This document shows positions 47,159 through 58,645 of a DNA stretch of 64,000 nt, one piece after another. Below the pieces are notes generated by a model. The model saw nothing but the letters and a program-made list of their open reading frames with translations. It was not told the origin of the DNA and made no database searches. The stretch's first letter is position 1. Each line of letters begins with the position of its first letter. Origin of the DNA: Polytrichum commune. Its lineage: Eukaryota; Streptophyta; Polytrichopsida; Polytrichales; Polytrichaceae. The DNA is taken from the NCBI GenBank assembly GCA_950295325.1, contig OX485807.1:4776501-4840500 (forward strand), given 5' to 3'. The position numbers and the translations under genes were made by a program.

Positions 47159-48780
47159 CGGTACTAAAGACTCAGAGGTCGGGCCACAATACACAGCACA
47201 GGCCGTCAGAAAGAGAAAGGGGGAAAAGGGGTTAAAAGGAAAAAGAGCAGCTATTGTCGTACATAGGAAGGAGTCTTACGCCCTTGTACTCCAGCCATGT
47301 TACGCTGTACATACCCACCAGCCCTTTCTCCTTATTTGGAGTATTTTGAATATTGATTGGTGGTTGGCTTTAGGGAACCGCTGTTTGTTGCATACGTTAC
47401 TTGGTGATATGTGATTTTCACATGTTGGCTATACACAATGAAAGGGAGATTGAAATACGTGGCAATGTTTAGAATACAAAAAGTAGTAGCCAGGGGTGAT
47501 GCGTAAATTGGTTGAGTCTGAAAAATGGCTATGAAGACCTCAAGCCAAACCTTGAATTGGCTGAAAACATGGGAGAGTTGGCATTCGTTGTGGTGACCGG
47601 TGATAAGCATCTCCAGCTTATGACAACTCCTACATAGAATAAAAAATGCACATCGCATAATCTGCACCTACATTCTGCAATCTATAAACATTATGCAAGT
47701 TTCAATCAAAGCACATACTCAAAGTCATGCGCAAAGCATTTGAACCACACTTTGCAACTACAACAACCATTCGAACCACAAATAAAAAGGACCTCAACCA
47801 CAATCAAAGACCGCTGGAGGTGTGTTTTAGCATGATGGCCAAATGTCCTTGAGCCAACACTATTCATCATCGATAATTAGTGGGATTTTGGAATGAAACT
47901 TGGAAAATGAGCAATGAAGTTAGAATCTCAACCATGCCCAATCCACAAACAAACAATTCACCAACCTAATCTAATCACCAAGCCAACCACCAACCAAGCT
48001 ACTAGGAAATATCAAAAAACCATAAGCAAATGAAGCACACATTCTTGGAATGAAATCCAAAAAGTGAAGGAAAGGTGAGTCAAATTTTTGTTGTAATATA
48101 GTTGGTTGATTAAGACTTTGCATGTTGTAGCTATAGCCTTTCGATGCTTGCATTTCAAGTCAATCTATTTCTCATTGCATATCACCCCTGTGTGAAAAAA
48201 ACCCTTCTTGTAATTCTTTTTCCAGTGTGCTTCTCCGAACTATCAGATTTTGGTTGCATTGTCACCTCATAGTATTTTACAAAGCTACATATCAAGCATT
48301 TCACTTTGTGCACAAAATATGGTGGTTGCCCCTCATCATTTTTGCGCATGGGTAGGCTATGGCCTAGGTGTCTTGGGCGGCACTACCTTGAATTTTTTTG
48401 ATGAATGGGTAGTTTCGGGCTTAGTAACATCAATAACCTCCATACATTTGCAATTGGAACTGGGTTCGGGGGTGTTTGGCTCCGGCGTGAGGGGCAAACC
48501 TCTTGGGCATGTCAACTATAGATCGGCATTCGCTTAGGGAGGGGTTGAGCACTCAATGTCAAAAGCCTTGCTCCTAGAGGAGGATGCCTAAAACTCACAA
48601 GCATAGCAACCATGCTTGCGAGAAGAGGGCACAACCAAAGGCATTGGATTGCCAACATTCCTTGGTCTTATGAAGTATAGCTCAAGGATAAAGTTGTGCT
48701 TCAAATTACTCCCCTTTGACATGAACATGATTGACACAATATCAAGAATCATGATTCGACATTCAAATTCAAGGTCAATT
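47159..48780. other. Unassigned region
   Basis: The frames (47070-47414 plus, 47332-47667 minus, 48250-48537 plus) have no recognised domain and overlap each other on opposite strands. Confidence 0.35.
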
Positions 48781-48797
48781 GTGGAAGGCATGTCCAC

Positions 48798-48998
48798 AAT
48801 TACCAAGAGGACCAGATTATCAGAAGACCCATATTACCAAGAGGACCACAAAACCCAAGGCCGATTGCGGCGGGCGGGTCAACAATTACCAAGAAGACCA
48901 CAAACCCCATGTTACAAACAAACAAATCAAAACAAAACAAGAAGGACCGAATCACCAAGAGGGGCATATCTAGGAAGGAGCATATTACCAAAAGGTCA
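48798..48998. repeat. Five irregularly spaced ATTACCAAGAGGACCA motifs
   Basis: Related 17-bp motifs start at 48798, 48832, 48884, 48950 and 48983 (AATTACCAAGAGGACCA, TATTACCAAGAGGACCA, AATTACCAAGAAGACCA, AATCACCAAGAGGGGCA, TATTACCAAAAGGTCA). Spacings of 34, 52, 66 and 33 bp rule out a simple tandem array. Confidence 0.6.
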
Positions 48999-48999
48999 G

Positions 49000-49775
49000 T
49001 AGAGGCAATTAGGGTTTGCACTCAAACCAAAAAGTGATATTCATCTCATATTCAACCACATCCCAATCCATACCAATAACATTCATAAGAACAATCACCA
49101 AACACAACAAAACACGCACAAGATAAAACATAAATGAGGGAGGGTTTGAACTTCCTTGTTTGGCCAAGGCATTTGCGCGCCATGAAGGTATCAACCCTTC
49201 AATGCATCCCGATTTCCCCCACAATCACACAAGTTCCAACAAATTCAATTGCAACCGCTTCATGATAGTTGCTCACCCCCCTCCCCCCCTCCTCTTAGGC
49301 ATGAAGTGCACTTGTGTAAACTCCATATGAAGGAACTGAAATTTGGCAAGTTGGATTGGGTGAATAATCAACAAAGAGATTGGTCATTGGTCACTGCAAC
49401 TACCACCAATCACTAGAGTCTAGTAGTCAATGCATATTCATCTAGGGCAATGAAACCCCACAAATTGGCTAAACCAAAGGCGATGAAGAGCTCAAAGAAG
49501 GGGCAAACAAACAAGGAGATCTCACAAATGGCGATTGGACTCAAATTCATTGGCTAGGGTTTAGCTCTACTAGCTACATGTAGTGGAGGCTGACAACTAA
49601 GAGATGACGGGTTTAGGGTTTAGGGATGAAAACTCTACATGGCAACAAGTGGATAATGTGTTATCATCTACATGGTATTGCGTTAGGCCGCTAAAAAACA
49701 AGTGGGTCTAATGTAAAAGTAGGGGTCGTGGCCAAAAATTTAAATGGCATTGGCTTTTAGAAATATTATATATTG
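49000..49775. other. Unassigned region with one short telomere-like run
   Basis: GGGTTTAGGGTTTAGGG at about 49609-49625 is just over two plant telomere units, too short to call an interstitial telomere. No gene. Confidence 0.4.
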
Positions 49776-49779
49776 CCTG

Positions 49780-49985
49780 GTAGGGTCATGACTACCTACA
49801 ATTTTGGGTTTGTCATGAATTAGGTCACGGTTCATCAACATGGTCCACTTTCACTTTACACTAAGCTTAAGGGCCCATCATTTGCAAAATTAGATTTATT
49901 TTCCCCAGGGTACGGCCTTTGGATGACTTTCAAAAGCCCTTTGGATTTCATGGTCACAACTCTTGGTCTATGTGTAAAGCGGCCC
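49780..49985 (-). mobile_element. U2: partial Tourist-like MITE
   Basis: The reverse complement of U1 blocks: CCACTTTCACTTTACACTAAG, then ACGGCCTTTGGATGACTTTC, ending with the terminus GTGTAAAGCGGCCC followed by TAA. The left boundary is uncertain. Confidence 0.55.
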
Positions 49986-50500
49986 TAAGGATGACCATGT
50001 ATGATCTCATAATGTTTGGGGATCATGGCATTGGGTTTCGTGTCATAACACCAACCAAGAGGGTAACAATAACAATAACAAAAAAATGAAACAAAAACAA
50101 AATCTACCCCTCTATAAGTTGGGTTGACGTTTCGTCCCGGTTTCAATTCATTAAACTAATTTGGGGTCTCTTATCCTAATTTAAGGATTCATTTGGCCTT
50201 CAAAAAAGAATCAACTCTACAACAACAATAAGCATTTCACCCTCCCCTCAGTAGGTGTTATAAACACTCAACCTGGGACCATTACCCAATTGGCTATTTG
50301 ACTTGTGTGGGCTTAGAATTTTTCCATATTTAAACTTGAATATTACGAGTAAGATCCCTTATGCTCAAGAAAGTGGTTATAATTGTTCGTATTACAAGCA
50401 TAAAGCTCGAAGCGTCACGTGACCAATATAGCCTATAGCCTGAAAGACTATTACCTACTTCAACAAATGGTAAATTACAGTACTTTGCTTTTGGGCATAG
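49986..50500. other. Unassigned region
   Basis: No supported gene or repeat. Confidence 0.4.
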
Positions 50501-50502
50501 AG

Positions 50503-50757
50503 TTAGAAACCCCGAATTATTCCGATGGAGTCGAATTGAAATGAATTTTCCTCAATCTTGGAGGGGACTTTCTTTACCGAAGTCTCTACATCCACGATAG
50601 ATGAATTTACGAATCCCAAGTCTTTCTTGGGGGGAGAGAGTGAATTATTGTATACGACAATACCTCTAATCCATTCCACATAAAAACTTGATCGCTTATA
50701 GGTTTGTTGCTGACTCATCTCAAATAACCTTGAGTAAGTTGATTTGGGATCTTTCAA
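50503..50757 (-). CDS. Unidentified 84-codon open frame
   Basis: The minus-strand ATG frame has normal amino-acid composition: YSRLFEMSQQQTYKRSSFYV, then SIVDVETSVKKVPSKIEEN. The composition differs from the low-complexity frames around it, and the flanking DNA lacks other repeats. I do not recognise it. An organelle-derived insertion was considered because of the Lys/Ser/Ile-rich style, but I could match it to no plastid or mitochondrial gene. It may still be chance. Confidence 0.25.
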   Translation of the reverse strand: MKDPKSTYSRLFEMSQQQTYKRSSFYVEWIRGIVVYNNSLSPPKKDLGFVNSSIVDVETSVKKVPSKIEENSFQFDSIGIIRGF

Positions 50758-51257
50758 GGTCGTTCCAGTATCAAGTCAACTAAAAAAAGCAGCCTTCAAG
50801 ATGCATACTTATTTCAAGGTTGTTATGTTGGAAATGTGAGAGGTGTACGATAATTACCTTTCTCCGTTGTTTTTTTGTAGTTCCACCTCCCTTGAGAGGT
50901 TTCTATTCTTGTGACATCCTTACTTACTCTTTAGAGTTATGCATTGTCAAGAGATTTCTTTTAGGATGAGTTCATACATCCCAAATAGACATATTTGGAT
51001 TGAATGTTACTTCATAGTAAATGTATGAATGTTCATAACACCTACCGAACCGGAAGAAGGCAAACCAAGAGCAAGAGAAGAGTGAAAATGTTTGGTTTTT
51101 TTAATTTTTGGATAAATTAGATCTTGAATCGTGACCATAGACCTTGGATTAGTCTAGTGAACTCAAATTGGGATGACGCATCAACCAACTTATAGGGGAT
51201 CAATTATTTACTATTGCCACCTTGGTAGGTGTTAAATTAGGAGCCATACCGATAAAC
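50758..51257. other. Unassigned spacer
   Basis: No supported feature. Confidence 0.4.
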
Positions 51258-51260
51258 TAA

Positions 51261-51761
51261 GGGTCACTTGGCCGAAGGTCGAGAGGCCGTCGACTTCCAC
51301 CAATCAAATTGCAAGAAACCAAGAATTTGGCCTCTCGACCCTCCACACTAGAGGCCAAAGTCCAAAGGCCATTGCTCTCCAAAATGCCTACATGGCGGTA
51401 CTTTTCGACCAAGGCGATAGACTCTCAAAGGAAGTTTGGGTTAGACAGGAATGAAAGCCCAAACTATGTCGAGAGGCTGTCGATTTTTTTTCCATAAAAA
51501 TTTATTAAAAACAAAAAAGAACAAGATCTTGGTTGCTAGATTGGAGGGATTATTGTGAATAGGGAATAAAGTGAGATGCTCCTTCTTTCTTTGAACTTTG
51601 GACTTGGCCTTTGGAGACTTCACACTACACCCAGCCGAAGGCTCCAATTCCAATATTATATTGACTATATATTTTCAGCCCATTTCTTTGGACTCTCCAC
51701 AAAGTTTGGCCATTCAATCCCACAGCCTCTCGACTTGGACGGCCATAGTGTGAAGTGGCCC
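51261..51761 (+). mobile_element. X1: Tourist-like TIR element
   Basis: The left end is GGGTCACTTGGCCGAAGGTCGAGAGGCC and the right end is the inverse of GGGCCACTTCACACTATGGCC plus CAAGTCGAGAGGC. Both ends therefore carry GGGYCACTT and an inner TCGAGAGGC. Flanks are TAA and AAA. The 501-bp length is close to the T elements, but the interior is unrelated (it holds CCAAAGTCCAAAGGCC and repeated GTCGAGAGGC). Non-coding. Confidence 0.7.
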
Positions 51762-52800
51762 AAATAGTGTTTGATTCAAGTCGGGTTCATGTATGTTGGT
51801 TCGTTATTGACGAGCTTGGTCGGCCTTTCCCGGTATGACATGGCATGGAGCCTACAAGTGGATAACGTTCAAGAGGCAATTGTGGTGGGCCTCAACTAAA
51901 TTAGGTGGACCTAACGGAATCATTGGAGGCATGTGTCGTCATACCGGCCACATCCCCTCATGTGCTCGCCACTATTCTATTCCAACGATTGACTTATAGG
52001 GACACCGGAGGAGCGGTGCCAAGTTCATACACTTAAGATAGGTTCAAACCCGGGTAGGCTATTCATCTCATGGCCAAAGGAAGGAAGGAAGGGGACGGGA
52101 AAGGTGTGAACCCAATCTTGGAGTGGTGTAAATTAGAGGTCTCTCTAATTTTTATATAATTTTTATTTGTTAAAAGTTTGTCACGTGTTAATCTTACATT
52201 GGTTGAGACCTTCTTGAATCCTATGTGGAAAGTGTATTCTACCACTAGTAAAGATGGAATAGAGAACCCTCTATGATATTGGGGAATGTGTGTGTATCGA
52301 TAGTTGAAATCGATACATTGTTTATGGTATTTAGTGTCACTTATTATTTGGAATTACACAAGGATATAACTTATTATTACACAAATTTTAGCATCAAAGT
52401 GTTGTACATTATGATGGTGAAACATTTGAAAATCTAGTGGGGAGTCATCTCCTAGGAAAAAGTAATATCTTGAAAGCAAATCCACTGATTTGCCCATATT
52501 GAGGCAACTGAATTGTCCATATTTTTATAACATGTCTAGTTTTACTTAAATACAAGATAGACTAATTGTCCCAATTAGTGCGTGTCATTATTCATAGTAA
52601 TGAAGTGCAATAACATCTTACTCGTGAGTTCAATTTTTAGTAATGGAAGCTCAATAGGTTGTTTGGACATTCTAGCACATAAATGAATTTACTTGGTAAA
52701 ATATTACATTCTCAATAAGTAGTTATAGCACTAAGTAACTCTAAATAATAATACACACTAATTGGGATAATCATGGTAGTTTTGTGCATGTGACTATATT
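51762..52800. other. Unassigned region
   Basis: GGTTCAAACCCGGGTAG at about 52028 fits a Pol III B box, but no box A was seen upstream. No gene. Confidence 0.35.
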
Positions 52801-52809
52801 TGAGTGTTG

Positions 52810-53110
52810 TATAGCAAGCCTTGTAGCTAAGAACGAACACCAGAAGAGACACGTATTATGATGAGATTGGACTATGTGCTCAAAACGAGGACAACCGTTT
52901 CAGGTTCATTAGCTCATACAAAGCATGAGGGCGTATGTAATCTCTTAAAGAGGAAGAAGAGACTTCGCTTTGGTTGCTTGAAACTATTGTATCCAACTAT
53001 GATTTAAATACTTGAAATGACAATCTTCATGATTCGTAATTATAAACTGGATGAGACACTCTATGATCCCATCCAATGGACAAAAAGTGCATGTGATATT
53101 GGAAGTGTTA
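52810..53110 (+). repeat. R family repeat, long copy
   Basis: AAGAACGAACACCAGAAGAGACACGT, GATGAGATTGGACTATGTGCTCAAAACGAGG, AGGTTCATTAGCTC and GGATGAGACACTC align in order with 11040-11400. This is the most complete copy together with that one. Confidence 0.55.
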
Positions 53111-53169
53111 GTTAAAGGTCTACATACCAAAACTAAGGTAGACAACCCTTATTCAATTAGCTTTATTAG

Positions 53170-53294
53170 TTGGACAATGGTATGTGGTTAGAAGTGGCAC
53201 TACGAACGGATGTCAAAATGACACATGTTTGGAAGAGATCGGACTACATGCTCAAAATATGATAACTACTCTAGGTTTAATAGCCAACATAATT
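53170..53294 (+). repeat. R family repeat, partial copy
   Basis: TGACACATGTTTGGAAGAGATCGGACTAC, then ATGCTCAAAATATGATAAC and TAGGTTTAATAGC, matches the R core. It ends in a 14-base G run (53295-53308). Confidence 0.5.
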
Positions 53295-53308
53295 GGGGGG
53301 GGGGGGGG
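53295..53308. repeat. 14-base G run
   Basis: An uninterrupted G homopolymer. Confidence 0.9.
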
Positions 53309-53499
53309 TCCTATGCAACCATTTTATGAGCATGAAATCTTCACTTTGTTATGGAAGAAGTTATTCATATAAGCTCCACAAATGATGAGGGAAGTAGCTA
53401 TAGCCACGATTTGAACCACCTTGTACTAATTGCTTGTCTCAAATCCTAAGAGCAGTGGGCTAGGTGGAAAAAAAAAACCATTAAGACCCACCTAAGATA

Positions 53500-53720
53500 C
53501 GCAGTGTTATTCAATAACAATTCTTAATCGGACACCTACATTTGTTAGTGTGTGATTAGATGAGGATCAAAGAACAAACACTACAAAAGACACATGTTTA
53601 AAAGAGATTGGACTATGTCTTCAGATTTTATTAACTCAATTAAAAGGACCTATGTACTCAATACATGAATCAACAACCACACACTTCTCATCACCATAAC
53701 TATATCATGGGTAATCCAAA
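53500..53720 (+). repeat. R family repeat, partial copy
   Basis: ACAAACACTACAAAAGACACATGTTTAAAAGAGATTGGACTATGT matches the R core. It is the third copy in under 1 kb. Confidence 0.5.
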
Positions 53721-53881
53721 TCTCAACCGATTATTTTACGATGCCTCGCCGTACATTTGCCAGTGCAAAACAAATTTCGTTGTATAAACCTAATCTCTAG
53801 AAGTTGGAGAACATGAAGACCGATCCGAATGGCACCCACGTACCTTATCTTGAACTCCAACGTAGCCAAGGTGCTCACTCA

Positions 53882-54382
53882 AGCCACTTCACACATGAGC
53901 CAAGAGTTGTGACCATGTAATTGTGAGAGCCCAAAAGAAAGTGCTCAAAGACCGTCCCAAGACACCTCCAAAATCATGTAGTGTGGTCACAAACCCTCAA
54001 GTGTAGTGTGAAGTCATATGTGACTGGGCCCTCAACCAAATGCTATTGCAATGAAATTCTATCTATGTGGGTCCTCACACATGATAAAATAGGATAATTC
54101 AACGGTTGTAAACGTTAAGAGCGCCATGGTCTCCCGGTTTTGTGTTAGGCCTACCTCCAAGAGGTGGTTTTTGACAATGATCCAAGTGACCATGAAACAT
54201 GATCCATTCGATGTTGTGTAGGAATCCAGGTACACGTTACATCCATCTCGCATTCACATACCCCGTTGGTCCCTCAAGCGTAGTGTGAAGTAGCGAACTT
54301 GGACCGGCGCCGCCTTTTCCACCAACAAGAGTGCTTGAAGTGTACTGGTCACGGGCTCTCAGTCTCATGTGTGAAGTGGCCC
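53882..54382 (+). mobile_element. T4: Tourist-like MITE
   Basis: It runs from AGCCACTTCACACATGAGCC to CTCATGTGTGAAGTGGCCC, collinear with T1 and T3. TCA lies on both sides (53879-53881 and 54383-54385), a likely 3-bp duplication if one terminal G has been lost. About 500 bp. Confidence 0.85.
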
Positions 54383-54385
54383 TCA

Positions 54386-54945
54386 ATCACTCACTCACTC
54401 ACTCACAAGGCATGCCCAGGCAGGCAGGCTAGGGGCGAGGGAAATTAGGGCTCCTGATGAATGTCGGACCCTGCCTTGGGCTCGGCCCGGTGTACGAGGC
54501 CGGAGAGGAGAGGACACCCCCAACGGTGATGCCTTTTTACCCCCCCCCCCCCGCCCTTCCCCTAGATTGTTCCTTTGATTGTTTGATTGTTTCCCGGATT
54601 CAATTGCAGGAGTGATGGTTTTTCTCTTTCTCTTTCTCCAGCCGCCCAAAGCAAAAGGAGGAGAAAAGTACGTCAACTTACCCCGAGTGCGAGGGAGGGA
54701 GGGTGGCGATGGCGATCGAAGCCAAGCCAAGGACTAAGCCATTCATCATAGCTTACTAAACTTAGCCATCGTTACCGTCGGAGTCCTTTTCCCCTCCTCG
54801 AGGACCCCCTCTGGCGCCAGTGCGATGTTCTCTGCCTTCAAGTGCAATTTGCCCTTCAACTCTTCGCTCGGTGTGGACTTTCCACTCCAAAATCGTCCGT
54901 TCATCCACACCCTAATATATGAGGCGGCTGCTTCTTCGCTTAACT
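54386..54945. other. GC-richer stretch after a (CTCA)n run
   Basis: A CTCACTCACTCACTCA run lies at about 54387-54405, and a C run at about 54540. A 111-codon minus frame (54395-54730) is Ser/Pro/Gly/Arg-rich with no motif. CpG dinucleotides are frequent, so this could be a former gene-edge or a GC-rich TE. I cannot decide. Confidence 0.35.
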
Positions 54946-54949
54946 TTTC

Positions 54950-55120
54950 TTAACTGGGGACACCTATATTTGATCGGTGCGTGGTTTGGTGAGGATCATA
55001 GACACACTTGCTTAAACGAGATTGTAGTTAGACTTCGAATTATATTGACTACTCCACACTCAATAGTGAACACAACTGGGAGGACGCATGTATTCAATTA
55101 TAAAATCAACAAACATGTGT
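54950..55120 (+). repeat. R family repeat, partial copy
   Basis: GGTTTGGTGAGGATCATAGACACACTTGCTTAAACGAGATTG resembles GTGATTAGATGAGGATCAAAG and ACACATGTTTAAAAGAGATTG at 53.56 kb. Confidence 0.4.
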
Positions 55121-55570
55121 TTCTGATAGACATAACTAAATTAGACGTGTACATTACATAGTCCTTTCAATATGGACGACAATGATTTTGTAGAGTTCAC
55201 GGTAGTTCTCACCGTGAGAATTGAGTTGGGCCACGATGATTTTCAACCCACCCAAACCTATGGTTTTTTTGTGAAATAAGTGAGCGCCAGATAAATTGCA
55301 ATGCTATATAATTGAGGTGGGTGATTGTTTTAACCTATGCTACCTTTGTCTCATAATTCATATTCAATTTGTTGGTCGGATTCTTCACGAAGACTTAAGG
55401 GAAGACCCAAGGTCTTGGACCCACATTATTTGCAACTTGACTAGAAAATTAGTGTAGCTCACGTTAATCAATTCCACGATGATTCTCCACTCACACGAAT
55501 AGGACTTTTTAGTGTAGCCAATCCAAATCGAGATTGGATGTTTTTATTCATTTATTTTTAATAATAAAGT
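55121..55570. other. Unassigned region
   Basis: No supported feature. Confidence 0.4.
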
Positions 55571-55574
55571 GTAG

Positions 55575-55600
55575 CTTCTTCTTCTTCTTCTTCTTCTTCT
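55575..55600. repeat. (CTT)n microsatellite
   Basis: About 26 bp. It creates a poly-Glu run in the minus frame. Confidence 0.9.
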
Positions 55601-55895
55601 ATGATTGTATAGCCCCCATCAAAAATCCCCCCACCCCAATTATGTTGACTATTGAATATAGAATAACAAACATATTCTGAGCATGTAAATACTCCAATCT
55701 TTCTCAAAACACTAATATTGTAAATGTATGTTCTCCTACCCACGCACCAATTAAGTATAAAAAACTAACTAAGATAAGTAATTGTAATAGGAGCTTACTT
55801 TAAGCTTAGTCAACAAGGTAGATATGTCTATGATGAGCTAGTCAATGCCCTATCATCCGTGGTCAACCTTCTATCTACGTCCCACCTAGATTATA

Positions 55896-55920
55896 ACACA
55901 CACACACACACACACACACA
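55896..55920. repeat. (CA)n microsatellite
   Basis: About 25 bp of alternating C and A. Confidence 0.9.
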
Positions 55921-57180
55921 TTTGTATATAAATGTTGGCTCTCTAGGGAGCAAGAATGAGTAGAGATCCTATTTGTGTGGATGCCATAGGAGATAATTAC
56001 AAATCACCCAGGCTCACTACTTACCAAATACAATCGCCACAAAATACCTCCTAATAAGTTGATTCCTACACAAAAACCTATACTCCATACATAACAATAA
56101 GGAATGATTTTTGAATGATCCCTGTAGAAAATATTCACACATTATCAATACACACCTCATATAAATCCATGTTGCCAACTTAAAAGGGATTTTTAACAAT
56201 ATAGACATGTACTCGTGCTCATTATCATCTTTTTAATGGAGTTCTCTCCCCCTCTAAAGCCTTCTGCCCCTTCAAATATTCAACTTTTAGAGGGGTGAGC
56301 TCTGACTCCTCTACAAGGAAATCAACTTTCAATGCCTTACAACATTTGACCAAATAAAACCTTAACCTCAACTATTTCTATGTAAAATATTTTGTATATT
56401 AAGATAGTAGTTTTGTTCATGGGACCCATAGTTTAAAAGAGTTTATGTAGGGAATGTGTGCGACATAAAATGAGACTACTCCCCTCCTAAAGAATGTTGC
56501 TTCATTTAGCACCCCTCTGTGTTAGTGTTTGGTGTACAACATGTGATCATGCTCTAATACCATACTCACACCAGGACCAATTATTGGTCTTGGACAAAGG
56601 TGGAGTTATTCTTGAAAGGGAAAGTGCATCTCTTTCCAAAATATTGATTTTCGTCCTACTCACAACAACCTGATTGGATGTAATATACTGTTATTTTGCT
56701 AGTGCATACAAGACAAGAACTCCTATGAAGATGAAAACTTTCCCACTGGTGTGAGGATGGTATGTAGGCACCCAATATCCAAATGTCCAGCACACCTCAC
56801 CGGAACGGTTGTCATGAACCGCGAGGGAGGTGATCGAAAGCTCTTCTTCACTATCATTTGGATATCAAGGGTATTATTTAAAGAGGGGGTACACATCATC
56901 TTCAAGTGCCTATATCCAATCACCGCCATGCATGGCCACAAATTACATACTTACAAGCACTCCCCTACAAACACTTCATGTTCATATGGCTCTCGATGTC
57001 CCTCGATTTTATTCCCTCCCCCTTTTTCGCTGCCGTGGGGAAAAGTGAGCATCAAGGTGCATACATACAAAGACTCGAGGACTGAATGGAGTGTCAGGCC
57101 ATACTTTAAAGGGGAAGGGAAAAGGCGGCATGGCCCGGGTAAAGGGATAAGTTATAAAGGGCTACAGTGTAGGGGCTAGT
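55921..57180. other. Unassigned region
   Basis: A 142-codon plus frame (56751-57179) overlaps a minus frame and has no recognised domain. I do not call it a gene. Confidence 0.35.
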
Positions 57181-57187
57181 GACTAGG

Positions 57188-57227
57188 CTCCGGAGTGAGC
57201 CAGCTAAGGTGAAAGCTCATTCCGGAG
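57188..57227. repeat. 13-bp hairpin
   Basis: CTCCGGAGTGAGC (57188-57200) pairs with GCTCATTCCGGAG (57215-57227) around a 14-nt loop. The single mismatch is a G-U pair. No T run follows, so it is not an obvious terminator. Confidence 0.6.
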
Positions 57228-57880
57228 AAATAAGAGGGGAATCATGTGTCCGTAAGATGATGACAAAGGGCCCATTCCATAATTGAATTCCCGGGCCGGG
57301 CCGGGCCCGGTTTTTTGACTTGACTTTACCCACCCCATCCCACCCCCCGTTGGCCAACTTTTCGACAATTAATAAGGAGGATTGAAATAGTCCGCAAGTG
57401 GGCCCCAACGCACCACAACTTACAGCTAGGAAACTTATGATTCAAGTGTAAGTTAAGGTCGGTGGGCCCCGCCCCACCCCCCAATCTCACGGTGCCCGAC
57501 TCCCTTTTACTTTCCTTGTGGGCATGCGCCAACAAGGCGGCGGCATGGTTACGTGTTTACTCCCGAGCCTCTTCTTAAAGAAACATGAAAGGGGAAAGAA
57601 AAAGTGGGCTAACAAGGACAACACAACTTGACTCGACCGGTGGGGCACATTCATCGAGATGAATGGTATGTAATGACATATTCTCACTACACCTCGCGAG
57701 GATTTGAGTGTTGGTGTTAGCTTTTGTTTCTTCACACCTTTCCATTGGGAGTGTACTAAGAATATGTTTGGAAAATCTTGTAGGTTTATTGTGGATTCTT
57801 ACTAAATCAAGGTTATTGGAATAATCGTGATTACCACAACCCAATTTAGGTGTTAATTGTTTGAGAAATTGATATATGGG
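57228..57880. other. GC-richer unassigned region
   Basis: It contains a CCCGGGCCGGG-type palindromic G/C tract at about 57288-57311. Several overlapping frames on the minus strand (57217-57901) have no motifs. Confidence 0.35.
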
Positions 57881-57885
57881 TTGTA

Positions 57886-58645
57886 GAAGAAGAAGAACCA
57901 ATGTCGGGCACCCCGACGTGAATTTGAGCCCATTGGCCCTACCCTGCTCAAGAATCCTCTTGGTGCAAGGTGGAGTTTATTGCCTATCTTGCGGTGGGTG
58001 GGCTTTTGTTGGTATCCGAGTTGTACATAAGAATTACTATTTTTCCCCTCCTCAATGGTAGGTGTTGTGAACATGTGCCCGCTTACGTTCATTGTATGTT
58101 TACAACACCTTCTAAGGGGGACGGGAGGGGAGGATGAAAATGGTGATTATTAGTGTAGAGTTTGAAGATTTTTATTTGTAACAAAACTAGCCTCCAATTT
58201 GGAACCATAATTCTCCAATTAATTTGATGGACTTAATATGGAATGGTACAACGACAAACTTATAGGGGACAATGTGTCATGACACCATTCATTCTAACAA
58301 TAGGAGCCATAATTGATTTTGACTATGTTACTAGTGACATAAGTGGGTTTTTTTGTGATGGCCATGTGTTGTGGTGAAATGATTTATACCTAGTATTGAA
58401 CCTACGTGCAGTCATACCCAAGAGCATCTCCACCATTCCACTCCATTTGTCCTTCCAACATGACATTAGATGAGGTGGAGGCATAAAGAGCACACCGCCG
58501 TGCCCCTTTCACGCCGCCTCCTTTACATATTAATATGTACTTCCACCCACCGCAAGGTAGGCAATATACCCCACCCTGCACCAAGGGGACTCTTCAGCAT
58601 AGCATGACCGATGGGCTCAAATTCATATCAAAATGCCCGATGTTG
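57886..58645. mobile_element. Y1: TIR element with arms of about 110 bp
   Basis: 57893-57998 and 58530-58640 are inverted copies. Left: AACCAATGTCGGGC, TGAATTTGAGCCCATTGG, CTCTTGGTGCAAGGTGGAG, TTGCCTATCTTGCGGTGGG. The reverse of the right arm has the same blocks in the same order (AACCAACATCGGGC, TGAATTTGAGCCCATCGG, CCCTTGGTGCAGGGTGGGG, TTGCCTACCTTGCGGTGGG). The 530-bp middle is non-coding AT-rich DNA. The arm length fits a Mutator-like or fold-back element. No target duplication was identified. Confidence 0.7.

Noticed and set aside
47070-47414. Gly/Arg/Glu-rich frame
   Set aside because: Produced by the (GGGGA)n minisatellite.
49609-49625. Interstitial telomere repeat
   Set aside because: Just over two TTTAGGG units, within the range expected by chance in an AT-rich plant sequence.
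52000-52045. tRNA-like B box GGTTCAAACCC
   Set aside because: No box A at the right distance and no acceptor stem.
53340-53470. tRNA gene or SINE on the minus strand (GGTTCAAATCG with TAGCCCACTGC upstream)
   Set aside because: Box A has a mismatch, no cloverleaf could be drawn, and no A-tail follows. Too weak to list.
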